The notes: generated by a model not told the origin, from the sequence alone. Counted from the stretch's first letter, positions 1 through 9,419 are shown. The stretch is 35,921 nt of DNA from Sedimentisphaerales bacterium (GCA_016934515.1 JAFGSR010000250.1:1-35921); one strand, 5' to 3'. Numbers and translations: made by a program.

Positions 1-129
1 ACCCTAAAATTGCCATAAATACCTTAATTTACAATATATTATAATGGTTTTTGTGGCGAACGACTTTTGACGCAGGCGTCAATTATGCAGGATCTCAACA
101 AGTTCTCAGCAGAATGAAGGTATTATCGG

Positions 130-621
130 TTAGATATTATCATTTTCCAGTAAATCCTGCAGAATTTGCAGGTTGGATTTTTTAAGGATGGGATGGATGA
201 TTTCGGGAGCGATTTCGGCAAGGGGCTGCATGACGAAGATTCTCTGGTGCATGAGAGGGTGGGGGACCTTGAGGTAAGGCTGATCAATGATTTGTTGTTC
301 GAAAAGCAGCAGGTCGAGGTCGATGGTTCTGGGGGCCCATTTTTGTTTACGGGTGCGTCCGAGTTGTTTTTCGACTTTGAGGAGAAATCCGAGCAGTTCT
401 TCGGGACTGTAGCGGCTGCGGAGCCGGGCGGCGGCGTTGAGGTAATTATCCTGCTGGGCGGGGCCACCGACGGGCGAGGTTTCGATAAGTCGGGAGTGAC
501 AGATGACGGAGATGAAAGGGCTGTGTTCGAGCAGGGCCAGGGCGCGGCTGATGTTGCGGGCGCGGGGGCCGAGGTTGCTGCCCAAGGCGATATATGCGGT
601 TTTTTCGGAAGGTGATACCAT
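130..621 (-). CDS. folK: 2-amino-4-hydroxy-6-hydroxymethyldihydropteridine pyrophosphokinase (HPPK)
   Basis: This enzyme transfers pyrophosphate from ATP to 6-hydroxymethyl-7,8-dihydropterin in cytosolic folate synthesis. The 163-aa product has the usual single-domain HPPK length. It shows the opening IALGSNLG, the KWAPRTIDLDLLLF signature with the metal-binding Asp pair, and the VPHPLMHQR..FVMQPLAEIAP segment that closes the active site. The ATG at 621 has no clear ribosome binding site because the upstream bases are a 7-bp tandem repeat. No other folate gene lies next to it here. Family assignment is secure; only the exact start is uncertain. Confidence 0.95.
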   Translation of the reverse strand: MVSPSEKTAYIALGSNLGPRARNISRALALLEHSPFISVICHSRLIETSPVGGPAQQDNYLNAAARLRSRYSPEELLGFLLKVEKQLGRTRKQKWAPRTIDLDLLLFEQQIIDQPYLKVPHPLMHQRIFVMQPLAEIAPEIIHPILKKSNLQILQDLLENDNI

Positions 622-623
622 TT

Positions 624-656
624 AGGGTCCAGGGTTCAGGGTCAAGGGTTCAGGGG
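624..656. repeat. 7-bp tandem repeat upstream of folK
   Basis: Units at 624, 631, 638, 645 and 652 read AGGGTCC, AGGGTTC, AGGGTCA, AGGGTTC and AGGGG. The repeat abuts the folK start codon (minus strand) and occupies the place where its ribosome binding site would be. Confidence 0.8.
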
Positions 657-685
657 TATTTTTTTTGTAAAGGCTGGTGCATATT

Positions 686-997
686 TTATTCCTGTAATTT
701 GGGTAGGTGAATTTTCAAGGCGTGGAGCAGTTGTGATTCGGTGAAGTCGGTGACAAAGATTTCCTTTTGGGTGTTGTGGGTGCCAGAGGCGATCTGGATG
801 GCGGATTTTGAGGTTTTGAGGGTTTGGCTGAGTAGTTTTATGAGTTCTTTGTTGGCTTTACCCTTTTCTGGGGGTGTGGCGAGGTTGATTTTGAGGGCGT
901 TATCGAGCAGGCCCTTGATGGCGGTTCGAGAGGAACCGGGGACTACTTTGACGGCGAAACGAATGCCGTTTTTGGAGGATTTAATATGCAAAGCCAT
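686..997 (-). CDS. DUF167 (YggU-type) family protein
   Basis: A small protein of the DUF167/YggU family, whose function is not established. The 103-aa product from the ATG at 997 shows the family pattern: VKVVPGSSRTAI near the N-terminus, then LKINLATPPEKGKANKELIK, then a run ending in IASGTHNTQKEIFV. The open frame continues upstream to 1117, but that extension is low-complexity and outside the family fold, so I prefer the internal start although no strong ribosome binding site is seen. It faces away from the zinc-ribbon gene at 1331. Family call is firm; role unknown. Confidence 0.85.
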   Translation of the reverse strand: MALHIKSSKNGIRFAVKVVPGSSRTAIKGLLDNALKINLATPPEKGKANKELIKLLSQTLKTSKSAIQIASGTHNTQKEIFVTDFTESQLLHALKIHLPKLQE

Positions 998-1330
998 GTT
1001 GATTTTATAAGAAGCATCCATGAAGTGGTCAATGGAAAAGCGAAAAAGTGAAAAAGCCGGGCGATATGGGCGGGAAATTTTTTTCGGTGAAATATTTGTG
1101 TAAACTCGTGTTAACAAAACACTTAATCGTGATCAGGGGGAATATATAACAGGAAAAAAAGTTAATATAACTGCTTGCAATATAAAATGAAGCGGTCATA
1201 ATGAATAATTGCAGTTGTTTGATGGTGGAATGTGAGTGATTAGTGGCAGATGCCGCCCGGAAAAAGCGCCGGCAGCGGTCATGAGATAAAAGTGCATAGT
1301 TTGAGAGATTGTGCCCCAAAAGGAGACTGT

Positions 1331-2080
1331 ATGGGACCTATTTTGAGTTCTTTGGTAGAATTGCAGGCAGTTGAAACTGAACTACGCAGAAAGCAGCAAA
1401 GGCTCAAACAGACTCAACAGGTTCTCGTGAAGCAACAGCAGCAAATTACCCAACTCCAGGAAGCGCTCAAAGCCAAGCATGAAGAGATCAAGCTGGTGAG
1501 GATGCAGCATGATAAGCTGGAGTTGGAGTTGAAAGTTCGAGAAGAAGATATATCCAAGTATCGTGTGGCGTTGAATACGGCGCGGACGAACAAGGATTAC
1601 AGTGCTATATTGACGCAGATCAATACGCGAAAAGCGGACAAGTCTAAGCTGGAAGATCAGATTATTTCGTTACTGAACCAGATAGAAACCGATCAGGGAG
1701 TTTGTGGTGAGATTGAGGCTGATATAGAAGTTCAGACCCAGAAGCTGCAAGAGATAAATCAGAACGTCAGTTCGAAGCAGCAGAAGTTTCAGGAAGAAAT
1801 TGACAAGCTGTCGAAGCAGCAGGCGGCGGCGGCGAGCCAGGTGCCGGATAAGGAGAGAAGTCTTTTTTCGCGTTTGGCGGAGCGTTATGAAGGAGAAGTG
1901 CTGGCTGAGGTTACGAAAGAAGGCAAGCGGAAGAACGAGCACTCTTGCGGGGGGTGCTATATGCAAATTACGCTGGAATCGGTGAACGCTTTGATGACCA
2001 AAGATGAAGTGGTTATCTGTCCGAACTGCGGTCGGATTCTGGTGTTGGATAAGAATCCGAAGCAAGAAGCGACTGCTTAA
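1331..2080 (+). CDS. Coiled-coil protein with C-terminal C4 zinc ribbon
   Basis: The 249-aa product has a long Gln/Glu/Lys-rich coiled coil over roughly residues 10-180. A C-terminal zinc ribbon follows, with CGGC and CPNCGR as two Cys pairs about 20 residues apart. This is the architecture of the zf-RING_7/C4-type zinc-ribbon family, often found beside RNase H genes and thought to bind nucleic acid. The frame opens at 1250, but the ATG at 1331 has AGGAG at 1321-1325 and starts at the conserved LSSLVELQAVETEL segment, so I place the start there. The next gene encodes an RNase H, the usual neighbour. Confidence 0.85.
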   Translation: MGPILSSLVELQAVETELRRKQQRLKQTQQVLVKQQQQITQLQEALKAKHEEIKLVRMQHDKLELELKVREEDISKYRVALNTARTNKDYSAILTQINTRKADKSKLEDQIISLLNQIETDQGVCGEIEADIEVQTQKLQEINQNVSSKQQKFQEEIDKLSKQQAAAASQVPDKERSLFSRLAERYEGEVLAEVTKEGKRKNEHSCGGCYMQITLESVNALMTKDEVVICPNCGRILVLDKNPKQEATA

Positions 2081-2291
2081 GAAAGAGTTTCTGTTGCGTT
2101 GGTATGCTGTGCATACTCCACCTGCTGTACCGGGGTGAAATTTCGATTCCTGTCGATCAAGTTTTATTTGTTCTGAAAAATGAGTTTCCGGCAGGTTACA
2201 AGGCCAATAATCATTATCCCTGACGCATTTTGTAAGGGGATATATAGGTTGGAATCAGATCTAAACACGAGGATTACCGGGATATTCAGCA

Positions 2292-3089
2292 ATGCGATTA
2301 AGGATTAAAACGGATGGTGGTGCGCGGGGCAATCCGGGGCCGGCGGGTGCGGGGGTGGCGATCTGGGATGAACAGGGGCAGTTGGTGTTGGAGCGGGGAT
2401 TTTTTCTGGGGCGGATGACCAATAACCAGGCGGAATATGAAGGGCTGTTGCGTGGCCTGGACGCGGCGGGGCAACTGGGAGCGGATCAGGTTGAAGTGTA
2501 TTGCGACAGTGAGTTGCTGGTTAAGCAGATTAACGGTGAATATCGGGTTAAAAACGCCGAGTTGAAAAAGCTTTTTGAAAAAGTGGTGGGATTACAGAGA
2601 CAGTTTGAGAGTGTTCGGGTGCGACACATTCGTCGTAGCGAAAATGTCGATGCCGACAAGTTGGCTAACTTGGCGATGGATGCCAAGGCTGATGTCAATG
2701 GGAAGGTTAGTGAAGAAGGGGGAGAAAAAGTTGGGGCGGCTGGGGCGAGCGGGGCAGGTGCGCAGGAGGGGGATTGTGTTCGGCAAGTGGTGCAGTTGCG
2801 TGATCTGGTGCGATACAACGGTGCCAAACCCAGTTGCGAGGTTTTACACCGGGAAGGGCGATTGACGAGCGAGTTGATCTGTTTGAAGGGTGATCAGGAA
2901 TGGCAGATGGGGGGGAAGGTGAGCCAGGGGACGATTACGGTTATGTACGGCAGCGGTACGATAGAAGTGGATGGTCAAGCGATGGCGGTTGCGGCGGGTT
3001 GCTGGCTGCATGTGGAGAGAGTGGGGGCGATTCGGTTTCGGGGCAACGGGCGGGATGATATGACAGTTATAGTAAGCTACCAAAGCTGA
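2292..3089 (+). CDS. RNase HI-type ribonuclease fused to a C-terminal cupin-like domain
   Basis: The N-terminal ~135 residues form an RNase HI domain that cuts RNA in RNA-DNA hybrids. The acidic catalytic set is visible as D8 (KTDGGARGNPGP), E48 (NNQAEYEGL), D72 (YCDSELL) and D122 (VDADKLA). A Gly/Ala/Glu-rich linker spans about residues 136-160. It leads to a ~100-residue domain with a small beta-barrel look, including VMYGSGTIEVDGQ and AAGCWLHVERVGAIRF, which resembles a cupin. The RNase H part alone is the normal family length, so the second domain is an addition. The cupin call is inference from pattern; the RNase H call is firm. Confidence 0.85.
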   Translation: MRLRIKTDGGARGNPGPAGAGVAIWDEQGQLVLERGFFLGRMTNNQAEYEGLLRGLDAAGQLGADQVEVYCDSELLVKQINGEYRVKNAELKKLFEKVVGLQRQFESVRVRHIRRSENVDADKLANLAMDAKADVNGKVSEEGGEKVGAAGASGAGAQEGDCVRQVVQLRDLVRYNGAKPSCEVLHREGRLTSELICLKGDQEWQMGGKVSQGTITVMYGSGTIEVDGQAMAVAAGCWLHVERVGAIRFRGNGRDDMTVIVSYQS

Positions 3090-3393
3090 ATTGCTGTAAG
3101 TGGTTGGGAAACAAGAAGTTGTGAATTAATTCCGAAGAGATATGAATTCCTAATCCTCGGTTCCGGAGGTTAACCAGTCGTTTTTTTTTTTTGCAAAGTA
3201 CCTAAAAAATTTTCAACTTAAAAACCTTAATATTAGCCCAAAAACGTAGGTCGGCCCTAATCAAGGTGGACTTGAGGTTGAAAAAACACTTGCAGTTGCA
3301 GCTTGGGTTCCATTATTATGCGGAGTCGATAAAGAAAAGAGAAGAGATTCGAACAAGAGAGAGAAGGCAATTCAAACGTAAGGAGAGCAAGAG
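3090..3393. other. Intergenic stretch with T12 tract before the PEP-CTERM gene
   Basis: No gene is seen. The stretch contains a small hairpin (about 3154-3168) followed 12 bases later by twelve T residues (3181-3192). This could end the RNase H transcript, although the gap between stem and T tract is not classical. The rest is A/T-rich and holds the candidate promoter listed next. Confidence 0.5.
3290..3319 (+). promoter_or_regulatory. Candidate sigma-70-type promoter for the PEP-CTERM gene
   Basis: TTGCAG at 3290-3295 and TATTAT at 3314-3319 are 18 bp apart, giving a predicted start near 3326 and a ~68-nt leader before the ATG at 3394. The -35 box is weak. I found no -24/-12 element here. 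Confidence 0.3.
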
Positions 3394-6300
3394 ATGTCTA
3401 ATTATTATTTGAGGACTGTTAGTGCGCTGATTTTGTGTGTAGGACTTAGTAGCATGTTGTCCATCGCCACCGGGGCACAAAAGGAGGCCACGTGGACCGG
3501 CGGCGGCGGTGATAACAGCTACGATAATCCTGACAACTGGGATATCGACGGTGCCGGCAATCCCGGATCAGAAGTTCCGATCAATAACGGTACGGACACC
3601 TATAAAGTTATCATTCCCGCAAGCGTTACTGTCAATTTCGATGTAGCTGATCCCGGATCGGGCACCAACACCGTTGACGAGTTTGCCCTAGGCGCCGGCA
3701 GTGTGTTTACGGTTCAAGCGTCGCTGGACCTGGACGTCATCGGTGCAGCCGACGTAGGTGGTCTAATTAACGTTAATAACGAAGGTATTTTCAATGCGCC
3801 TTCAGCTGCGTCGAACTTTACCGGCAACAGTGCCCGCATTCTTGTGCAGGGCAGCGGGGTGACTACAGCGACCCTGGGGGCCGGGACCTATGACAGTCGC
3901 GGCGTTAACAGTGGTACGATCCTGTTGGCCGACGGTACCAGCAGTACACTCGATTTGTCCAAAGTGGGTCTTATCAACGATTCGTCCAATCAAACCTTTG
4001 CCCAGGTTCGTACTATCCAAGCAAGCAACGGTGGAAGTATCAACTTATCGAGTATGCATACTTTGCTTGGTGGTGCCGGAGATGATATTACGCGAATTAC
4101 CGAATCTGCCGGTGGCACGGTCAATCTTTCCGGCCTGACTACTGTGACCGGTAACGTCAACTTTGTTTCAGATAAGTCTAATTTCTCCTTGCCCAGCCTT
4201 TCTACTGCTGGGGCTATTACCTTCACGCTCAACCCAGCTACGATTCTGGATCTTCCTGAGCTCTTGCAGCAGACAGGTGGTGCTTACGATCTGCCGCCAG
4301 TGGCAACGGTGAATCTGAATAAGTTAACGACACTGAACAGTGCGACGGTGACAATGAGCAATGCCGGTGCAGTATTCAACGCCCCAGTATTGGCTAACAT
4401 TGACAACAGCTTCTTTAATTTGTCCGGCGGGGCAACGCTGGCTCTGCCGAATGTGACAGCTTACACGGGTACCGGTTTTGACAATGGTGCCTTTTTCTCG
4501 GCCGATGGGCTTAACACGGTGCTGGATTTACAGTCAATCACGACTTTGGACAGCAGCTCCAACCGTACCTTTGCCCAGGTAAGAACGATCTCGGCTTCGG
4601 CCAATGGCTTGGTGGATCTTAGCAATCTGGAGACTATACACGGTGGTACCGGTGATGACATAGTTGAAGTGAAGATGAGCGGCGGCGGCGTGGTTCGGCT
4701 GGATAACCTCACCACCACCACCGGAAACGTTAGATTCAACACCGATACCGATCTGTTACTCGATAAACTGCAAAATGCCGATTCCCTGTTTTTCAACGTG
4801 CAGCCGGGAGCGCAGGTAGATCTCAATGCTCTGGTCAGCCAGTCAGGGGGTGCCTATGAGCTGCCTGCGGGCAACATATTCAATATGCCGCAACTGACGA
4901 CCATGACCGGCACTACTGTGACCATTAGTGACCCCGGTGCCACTTTTAACGCACCCTTGCTGGGCAACATCGACAACAGCTTTTTCAATCTGTCCGGCGG
5001 GACAACGCTGGCCCTGCCGAACGTGACTGCTTACACAGGTACGGCTTTTGACGGTGGTGCCTTTTTGTCAGCCGATGGTATTGGAACGGATATTAATTTA
5101 CAATCAATGACGACTTTGGACAGCAGCTCAAACCGTACCTTTGCCCAAGTGCGAACGATTACTGCTTCGGGCAATGGTCAGGTGGATCTACGCAATCTGC
5201 AGACGCTTCATGGCGGGACCGGAGATGACATAGTTGAAGTGAAGATGAGCGGCGGCGGCGTAGTCCGGCTGGATAACCTTACCACCACTACCGGAAACGT
5301 CAGATTTGACACCGATATTAACCTGCAACTCGACAAACTGCAGAATGCCGATTCCCTGTATTTCACTATGCAGCCGAACTCGCAGCTTGACCTTGGTGTC
5401 CTGGTCAGCCAGTCCGGCGGCGACTACGACCTGCCCGCGGGAGCCACGTTCAATTTGCCACTACTGACGACCATGACCGGTACAGCCCTGAGTATCAGTG
5501 ATTCCGGAGCCACTTTCGACGCACCCTTGCTGGGCGACATCGACAACAGCTTTGTCAATCTGTCCGGCGGTACAGCACTGGCTCTGCCGAATGTGACTAC
5601 TTACACCGGCACCGCCTTTGCCAACGGTATCTTCTTTTCGGCACAGGGAGCTAGTACATCCCTTGACCTCTCGGCCCTGCAGAGCATCGACAGTGCTGTG
5701 AACCATACGTTTGCCCAGACACGGACGATCCACGCGTCCGAAGGTGGTTTCATTGATCTATCAGCGGTGGACACTCTACAGGGAGGCACCGGCGATGACT
5801 GGCTGCGTATTCTGGTTGAAAGTAGCGGCCAGATCGATTTATCGGCCCTGCAATCGGTTTCGGTCGGCAACGTTATTTTCGACATCGAAGCTGAAGGCTC
5901 GCTCAAGCTCGGCGATTTCACTGTTACCGGCAATACCACCTTCAACATCAACGACGCGACCAGTGGCGTCGATGTGGCGGGCTCACTGCTGCTCGATGCA
6001 CTTGCGGAGTTTAACGTTGCAACCGCCGGCGGTATTAGCGTCGGGGGTAACTTCTCCTTTGCCACGCAGGCTGAAACCGCTTTCAGCAGCGCTGCCGGCA
6101 TCCTGGCGATGGACGGTGCCGGAACTTTTGTTAATCCACAATTCCTCGAAGTCGGAGGCGAGGATCTTGGCCTGCCCGCGAACCTGACCGATCCAACAGT
6201 CATTCCGGGTGATAACGGAAACTTTGCAATCGGCCAACTCATTGTGGGCCAGGAGGGACAATCCACCATTGTTACTTTGTTAGATGCGATTGACAACGGC

Positions 6301-6588
6301 AATCGTAGTAGCCTTGAAGCGCTTTACCTGCCCGGTTTCGGCAGCGACGGACTGCAAATTCTCGGTGGTTCAACACTGTTTATTGACGCGATCAATGTTT
6401 ATGCATTCCTGGATGGCGAATGGCTGCTCTTGAACGATCAATTCGTGGGCGGTATTACCCAAATCAGTATGAGCTCGCTTACCGACAATCCTGCTGCGGA
6501 CGGCTTTATTACCATCATCCCCGAACCAGCTACGTTGAGCCTGTTAGGCTTGGGAGGCTTGGCTTTCTTACGTCGCCGACGGGTGTAG
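3394..6588 (+). CDS. Large repeat-built PEP-CTERM surface protein
   Basis: The 1064-aa product begins with a signal peptide (hydrophobic SALILCVGLSSMLSIATGA). It ends with IIPEPATLSLLGLGGLAFLRRRRV-type features: PEP motif, hydrophobic helix, Arg cluster. That is the PEP-CTERM signal recognised by exosortases, so export and surface or matrix attachment are expected. The middle consists of about four ~190-residue units (starts near codons at 3796, 4381, 4951 and 5521) of Ser/Thr/Gly/Leu-rich beta-helix-like sequence with motifs such as FAQVRTI, GGTGDDI and LPNVTAYTGT. AAGGAG at about 3380 supports the ATG. No exosortase lies in this window. Specific function unknown. Confidence 0.9.
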   Translation: MSNYYLRTVSALILCVGLSSMLSIATGAQKEATWTGGGGDNSYDNPDNWDIDGAGNPGSEVPINNGTDTYKVIIPASVTVNFDVADPGSGTNTVDEFALGAGSVFTVQASLDLDVIGAADVGGLINVNNEGIFNAPSAASNFTGNSARILVQGSGVTTATLGAGTYDSRGVNSGTILLADGTSSTLDLSKVGLINDSSNQTFAQVRTIQASNGGSINLSSMHTLLGGAGDDITRITESAGGTVNLSGLTTVTGNVNFVSDKSNFSLPSLSTAGAITFTLNPATILDLPELLQQTGGAYDLPPVATVNLNKLTTLNSATVTMSNAGAVFNAPVLANIDNSFFNLSGGATLALPNVTAYTGTGFDNGAFFSADGLNTVLDLQSITTLDSSSNRTFAQVRTISASANGLVDLSNLETIHGGTGDDIVEVKMSGGGVVRLDNLTTTTGNVRFNTDTDLLLDKLQNADSLFFNVQPGAQVDLNALVSQSGGAYELPAGNIFNMPQLTTMTGTTVTISDPGATFNAPLLGNIDNSFFNLSGGTTLALPNVTAYTGTAFDGGAFLSADGIGTDINLQSMTTLDSSSNRTFAQVRTITASGNGQVDLRNLQTLHGGTGDDIVEVKMSGGGVVRLDNLTTTTGNVRFDTDINLQLDKLQNADSLYFTMQPNSQLDLGVLVSQSGGDYDLPAGATFNLPLLTTMTGTALSISDSGATFDAPLLGDIDNSFVNLSGGTALALPNVTTYTGTAFANGIFFSAQGASTSLDLSALQSIDSAVNHTFAQTRTIHASEGGFIDLSAVDTLQGGTGDDWLRILVESSGQIDLSALQSVSVGNVIFDIEAEGSLKLGDFTVTGNTTFNINDATSGVDVAGSLLLDALAEFNVATAGGISVGGNFSFATQAETAFSSAAGILAMDGAGTFVNPQFLEVGGEDLGLPANLTDPTVIPGDNGNFAIGQLIVGQEGQSTIVTLLDAIDNGNRSSLEALYLPGFGSDGLQILGGSTLFIDAINVYAFLDGEWLLLNDQFVGGITQISMSSLTDNPAADGFITIIPEPATLSLLGLGGLAFLRRRRV

Positions 6589-6605
6589 AGCAAGGTTGAT
6601 GTTTT

Positions 6606-9167
6606 CTAGGAGAGAACACGAACTACCAGGTCTCCCATGCCGGTGAAGAATGCCAGGTCAGCGGCGGATTTGGCTTTTAAGTTGTTCGTGGCATCTTTGT
6701 AGGCAATGGATTTAAACTGTTGGGTGGCGATGCCGAATTGTACGCCGGAGTTATCGGTTTGTGCGAATCCTGCGGCAACTTTGCCAAGCTCAGATGCAGC
6801 GATATTGGAGTTTTGCAGCCAGATGGCTTGCCCGGCAATGCCTTTGAGAGTTACACTTTTGATGGCAACCCCGGCGGAGAAGTCGGTGGCGGAGGTTGGT
6901 AATTGCGTTACCGCGTTATCGACGCCGGCGAAGAGATTACTGTTCAGGATGCGTCCGGCAGTAACAGAGCCAAGGTTTGCCTGTGAACGCACGTCTATGT
7001 TATCCATGGTGCCGGTGACGCTCAATTTGGACATTACAGTTGTTTGAGGGTTTGAGGACTGTGTGAGTGTAATGCTGCCGTCGATGTAGTTGCCTTTGAC
7101 GCTGATGTTTTTAATCGTGTTTGCGGTCAGGTTACCGGTGGCATCTTGTTTGGTTGACAGACCTGCCAGGTTTCCGGTATAGACTGCTGCCCAGATACCG
7201 GAAATGGCATTTGCAGTTATTTTTCCGCCATGCCCATTGACCAACCAGAGACCACCTGTGATTTCATTTGTTACTTTGACCGATCCTAACGTAAGTGCTA
7301 CGGAATCATCGGTTAAAGTCATTGAGGCGGGGAACTTCTGCTGGGAAGTGATTTTGCCGAGCCAGGGTGCTTCAATCGTATCTAAGGTGGCGTCGTTGTC
7401 GGTCCAATTGGCGCATGCCAGAGATTTGATAGCGGTGTCAGAATCGATGCTGAGGTCGGTAATCTCGTTAAATTTCATCGAGACGGGGCCCGGTACTTCA
7501 GTGGATTGGCCGATGGTGATGAGATGTTGATCGGCTACGTTGTGTAATTCAAGTTTTGCCAGGCCGCCGTTGACGGTCAGATTGCCGCCGAGGTTGATTT
7601 GTTTGCCTTTGATATCTTTGGCTGAGCCGTTGATGTTTATGTTGTCCACCAGGATATAACCATCGCCTCCGCTTGCTTTGAAGGACAGCGAAGTCGCGGA
7701 TCCGGTATTATCCAGCGTGATGTCGGCGATAGTAGCGCCGAGACCACCGGAAACGACTACCACACCCCTTTGGGGATCGCTTGCGCTTATACCGTCGCCT
7801 TGGAAAACGACTGAACCGTTGGCGGATTTCAGGCTGATGGTCGCTGTTGTTCCATCCGGTTCCGTGTAGCTTACGGCTTTTACGATTCCGTCAACAAAAT
7901 TTACCACTACGCCTTCATTGTCAGAAATATTGACGGTAGCGGAAGCAGAAGAGCCAAAATTATAATCCAAACTAGCCTGGAGGGAGACCAGAACGGTTTC
8001 CTGCCCTTCGGTAATGTCATCGTCAATCGGCGTGATGGTAACGGTAGTGGAAGATTGGCTGGCGGGGATGATGACGGAAGTTGCGATTGTCTGGTAATCG
8101 GTGCCGCTGGTTGCGGTTCCCGCGACGGTATAATTTATGGTCATGGGATTATCAGTTGCACCTGTGCGGGTGAAGGTGAATGTACCGGTGTCTGGTCCTG
8201 CTTCGGCGGCCTGGGCGTCGGTAGCGGTTACGGAAACTTCGGGAAATCCGCTGCCGCCTTCGACGCCGAAATTAACGACGCCGGCGGCTTCACCGGAGAT
8301 AAAGTCGATTTCCATATTTGCGCCGTCGACGCGCACGGCGGCAGAGCCGGTGCCACTAAAAGAATCGCCGGTTGCTGAGACGATGTAATCTCCGTCTGTG
8401 ATAGGTATTGTCCAACCGCCAGCCGAGTTGGTTTGCGTGGAACCGGAGGTGGTGCTGACGGTGACGCCAGAAAGCCCTTCGTTGGCATCGTAACGATCGT
8501 TGTTATTTTTGTCGTTATATACCACGCCGGTGAGAAATTGATCCGAAGTATTTTCGTAGGCAGTGTGAATAGCCCAGTAGTTTTTATAGGTAGAGCTGCC
8601 ATTGTAATCCCAGCCGGCGCCGATTTCGCGGTGAGTATCCCAGCCGGGCATACCGAGCAGATGTTGCCGGTGGCCGGGTGGAACGAGTCCTATGTCTTCC
8701 AAAAGTACTTGCAATGCTTTGGCTGCATCCGTGGGCGCAACTCCCACGGGTGGATTTCCATAGCCGGCGGCGATGGATTCAATTTGATTGCCGTTTGGGC
8801 CCCAGGGCAGTGGATATCCGGCATCAATAGCCATTTTATTGGGCTGATCCCCGGTGACCTGACTGGTATGGCCGAAGTAATCGTACGTAGCCATTTCCTC
8901 GGCGTGAAATCCGGATGACGTAACTAAAATGGAATTGACGGCCAGGGGCGGCTGCGGGTTGATCCCTGACAGGCTCTCTGAAAAACCTTCATCAATTGCA
9001 TAGCCTTCGGGATCGCTGCGGGCCAGGTTGAGCAGGTAAATAAATAATTGTTCTTCCGGATCGATATCATAAACCACTGAGGCGGAGGGGTAGAATTGTC
9101 CGCCATTGAGTAGAACGCGAGGTTCTAAGGATTCCAACTGTAATGTGGGCTTGGAATTCGATTTCAT
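6606..9167 (-). CDS. Secreted LEPRVLL-motif protein with CAP, SdrD-B-like and Calx-beta domains
   Basis: The 853-aa product starts with the planctomycete-type LEPRVLLNGG motif (residues 14-23), seen on many large secreted proteins of the phylum. A CAP/SCP-PR1 domain follows at about 40-205, with candidate active-site residues H100, E130, E181 and H201. Next come a prealbumin/SdrD-B-like segment (~211-300, with VYNDKNNNDRYDANEGL) and a Calx-beta domain (~309-400, with TSGTDYQTI and DDITEGQET). The remaining ~450 residues are Thr/Ser/Gly-rich beta sequence that I do not recognise. AAGGAG lies 8-9 bases before the ATG. Its stop is 17 bp from the convergent PEP-CTERM gene. Substrate or partner unknown. 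Confidence 0.88.
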   Translation of the reverse strand: MKSNSKPTLQLESLEPRVLLNGGQFYPSASVVYDIDPEEQLFIYLLNLARSDPEGYAIDEGFSESLSGINPQPPLAVNSILVTSSGFHAEEMATYDYFGHTSQVTGDQPNKMAIDAGYPLPWGPNGNQIESIAAGYGNPPVGVAPTDAAKALQVLLEDIGLVPPGHRQHLLGMPGWDTHREIGAGWDYNGSSTYKNYWAIHTAYENTSDQFLTGVVYNDKNNNDRYDANEGLSGVTVSTTSGSTQTNSAGGWTIPITDGDYIVSATGDSFSGTGSAAVRVDGANMEIDFISGEAAGVVNFGVEGGSGFPEVSVTATDAQAAEAGPDTGTFTFTRTGATDNPMTINYTVAGTATSGTDYQTIATSVIIPASQSSTTVTITPIDDDITEGQETVLVSLQASLDYNFGSSASATVNISDNEGVVVNFVDGIVKAVSYTEPDGTTATISLKSANGSVVFQGDGISASDPQRGVVVVSGGLGATIADITLDNTGSATSLSFKASGGDGYILVDNININGSAKDIKGKQINLGGNLTVNGGLAKLELHNVADQHLITIGQSTEVPGPVSMKFNEITDLSIDSDTAIKSLACANWTDNDATLDTIEAPWLGKITSQQKFPASMTLTDDSVALTLGSVKVTNEITGGLWLVNGHGGKITANAISGIWAAVYTGNLAGLSTKQDATGNLTANTIKNISVKGNYIDGSITLTQSSNPQTTVMSKLSVTGTMDNIDVRSQANLGSVTAGRILNSNLFAGVDNAVTQLPTSATDFSAGVAIKSVTLKGIAGQAIWLQNSNIAASELGKVAAGFAQTDNSGVQFGIATQQFKSIAYKDATNNLKAKSAADLAFFTGMGDLVVRVLS

Positions 9168-9200
9168 GATTTTCGCTCCTTAATCAAGATAGGAAAGTTT

Positions 9201-9229
9201 AATATACATGAGGCGGCAAAAAATGCGAA
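9201..9229 (-). promoter_or_regulatory. Candidate promoter of the LEPRVLL/CAP gene
   Basis: On the minus strand TTCGCA (9224-9229) and TATATT (9201-9206) are 17 bp apart. Transcription would start near 9194, giving a leader of about 27 nt that contains the AAGGAG site. Confidence 0.45.
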
Positions 9230-9263
9230 TATGTAAGCGGTTAAAAAACAAGAACTTGCGAAG

Positions 9264-9337
<74 letters not shown>

Positions 9338-9365
9338 AACGGGCTGTTGCCAGCCTGAATTAAGT

Positions 9366-9393
9366 ACTATAACATGCTGGGCAAAAATATCAA
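9366..9393 (-). promoter_or_regulatory. Promoter of tRNA-Arg
   Basis: On the minus strand TTGATA (9388-9393) and TATAGT (9366-9371) are 16 bp apart. Predicted start is near 9359, leaving a 22-nt 5' leader before the mature tRNA end at 9337. Confidence 0.65.
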
Positions 9394-9419
9394 GTCTGAA
9401 CTTTTTGGAAAAGTAATTA

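Noticed and set aside
67-82. Perfect inverted repeat TTGACGC-AG-GCGTCAA downstream of folK
   Set aside because: The two-base loop and lack of a T tract on either side make it a poor terminator; no other role is evident.
2081-2291. RNase P RNA gene beside the zinc-ribbon and RNase H genes, as in some bacteria
   Set aside because: The gap of 211 bp is too short and lacks the conserved RNase P RNA core.
5601-6302. 233-aa minus-strand frame inside the PEP-CTERM gene
   Set aside because: Ser/Pro/Ala-rich shadow of the repeat-containing gene with no domain or ribosome binding site.
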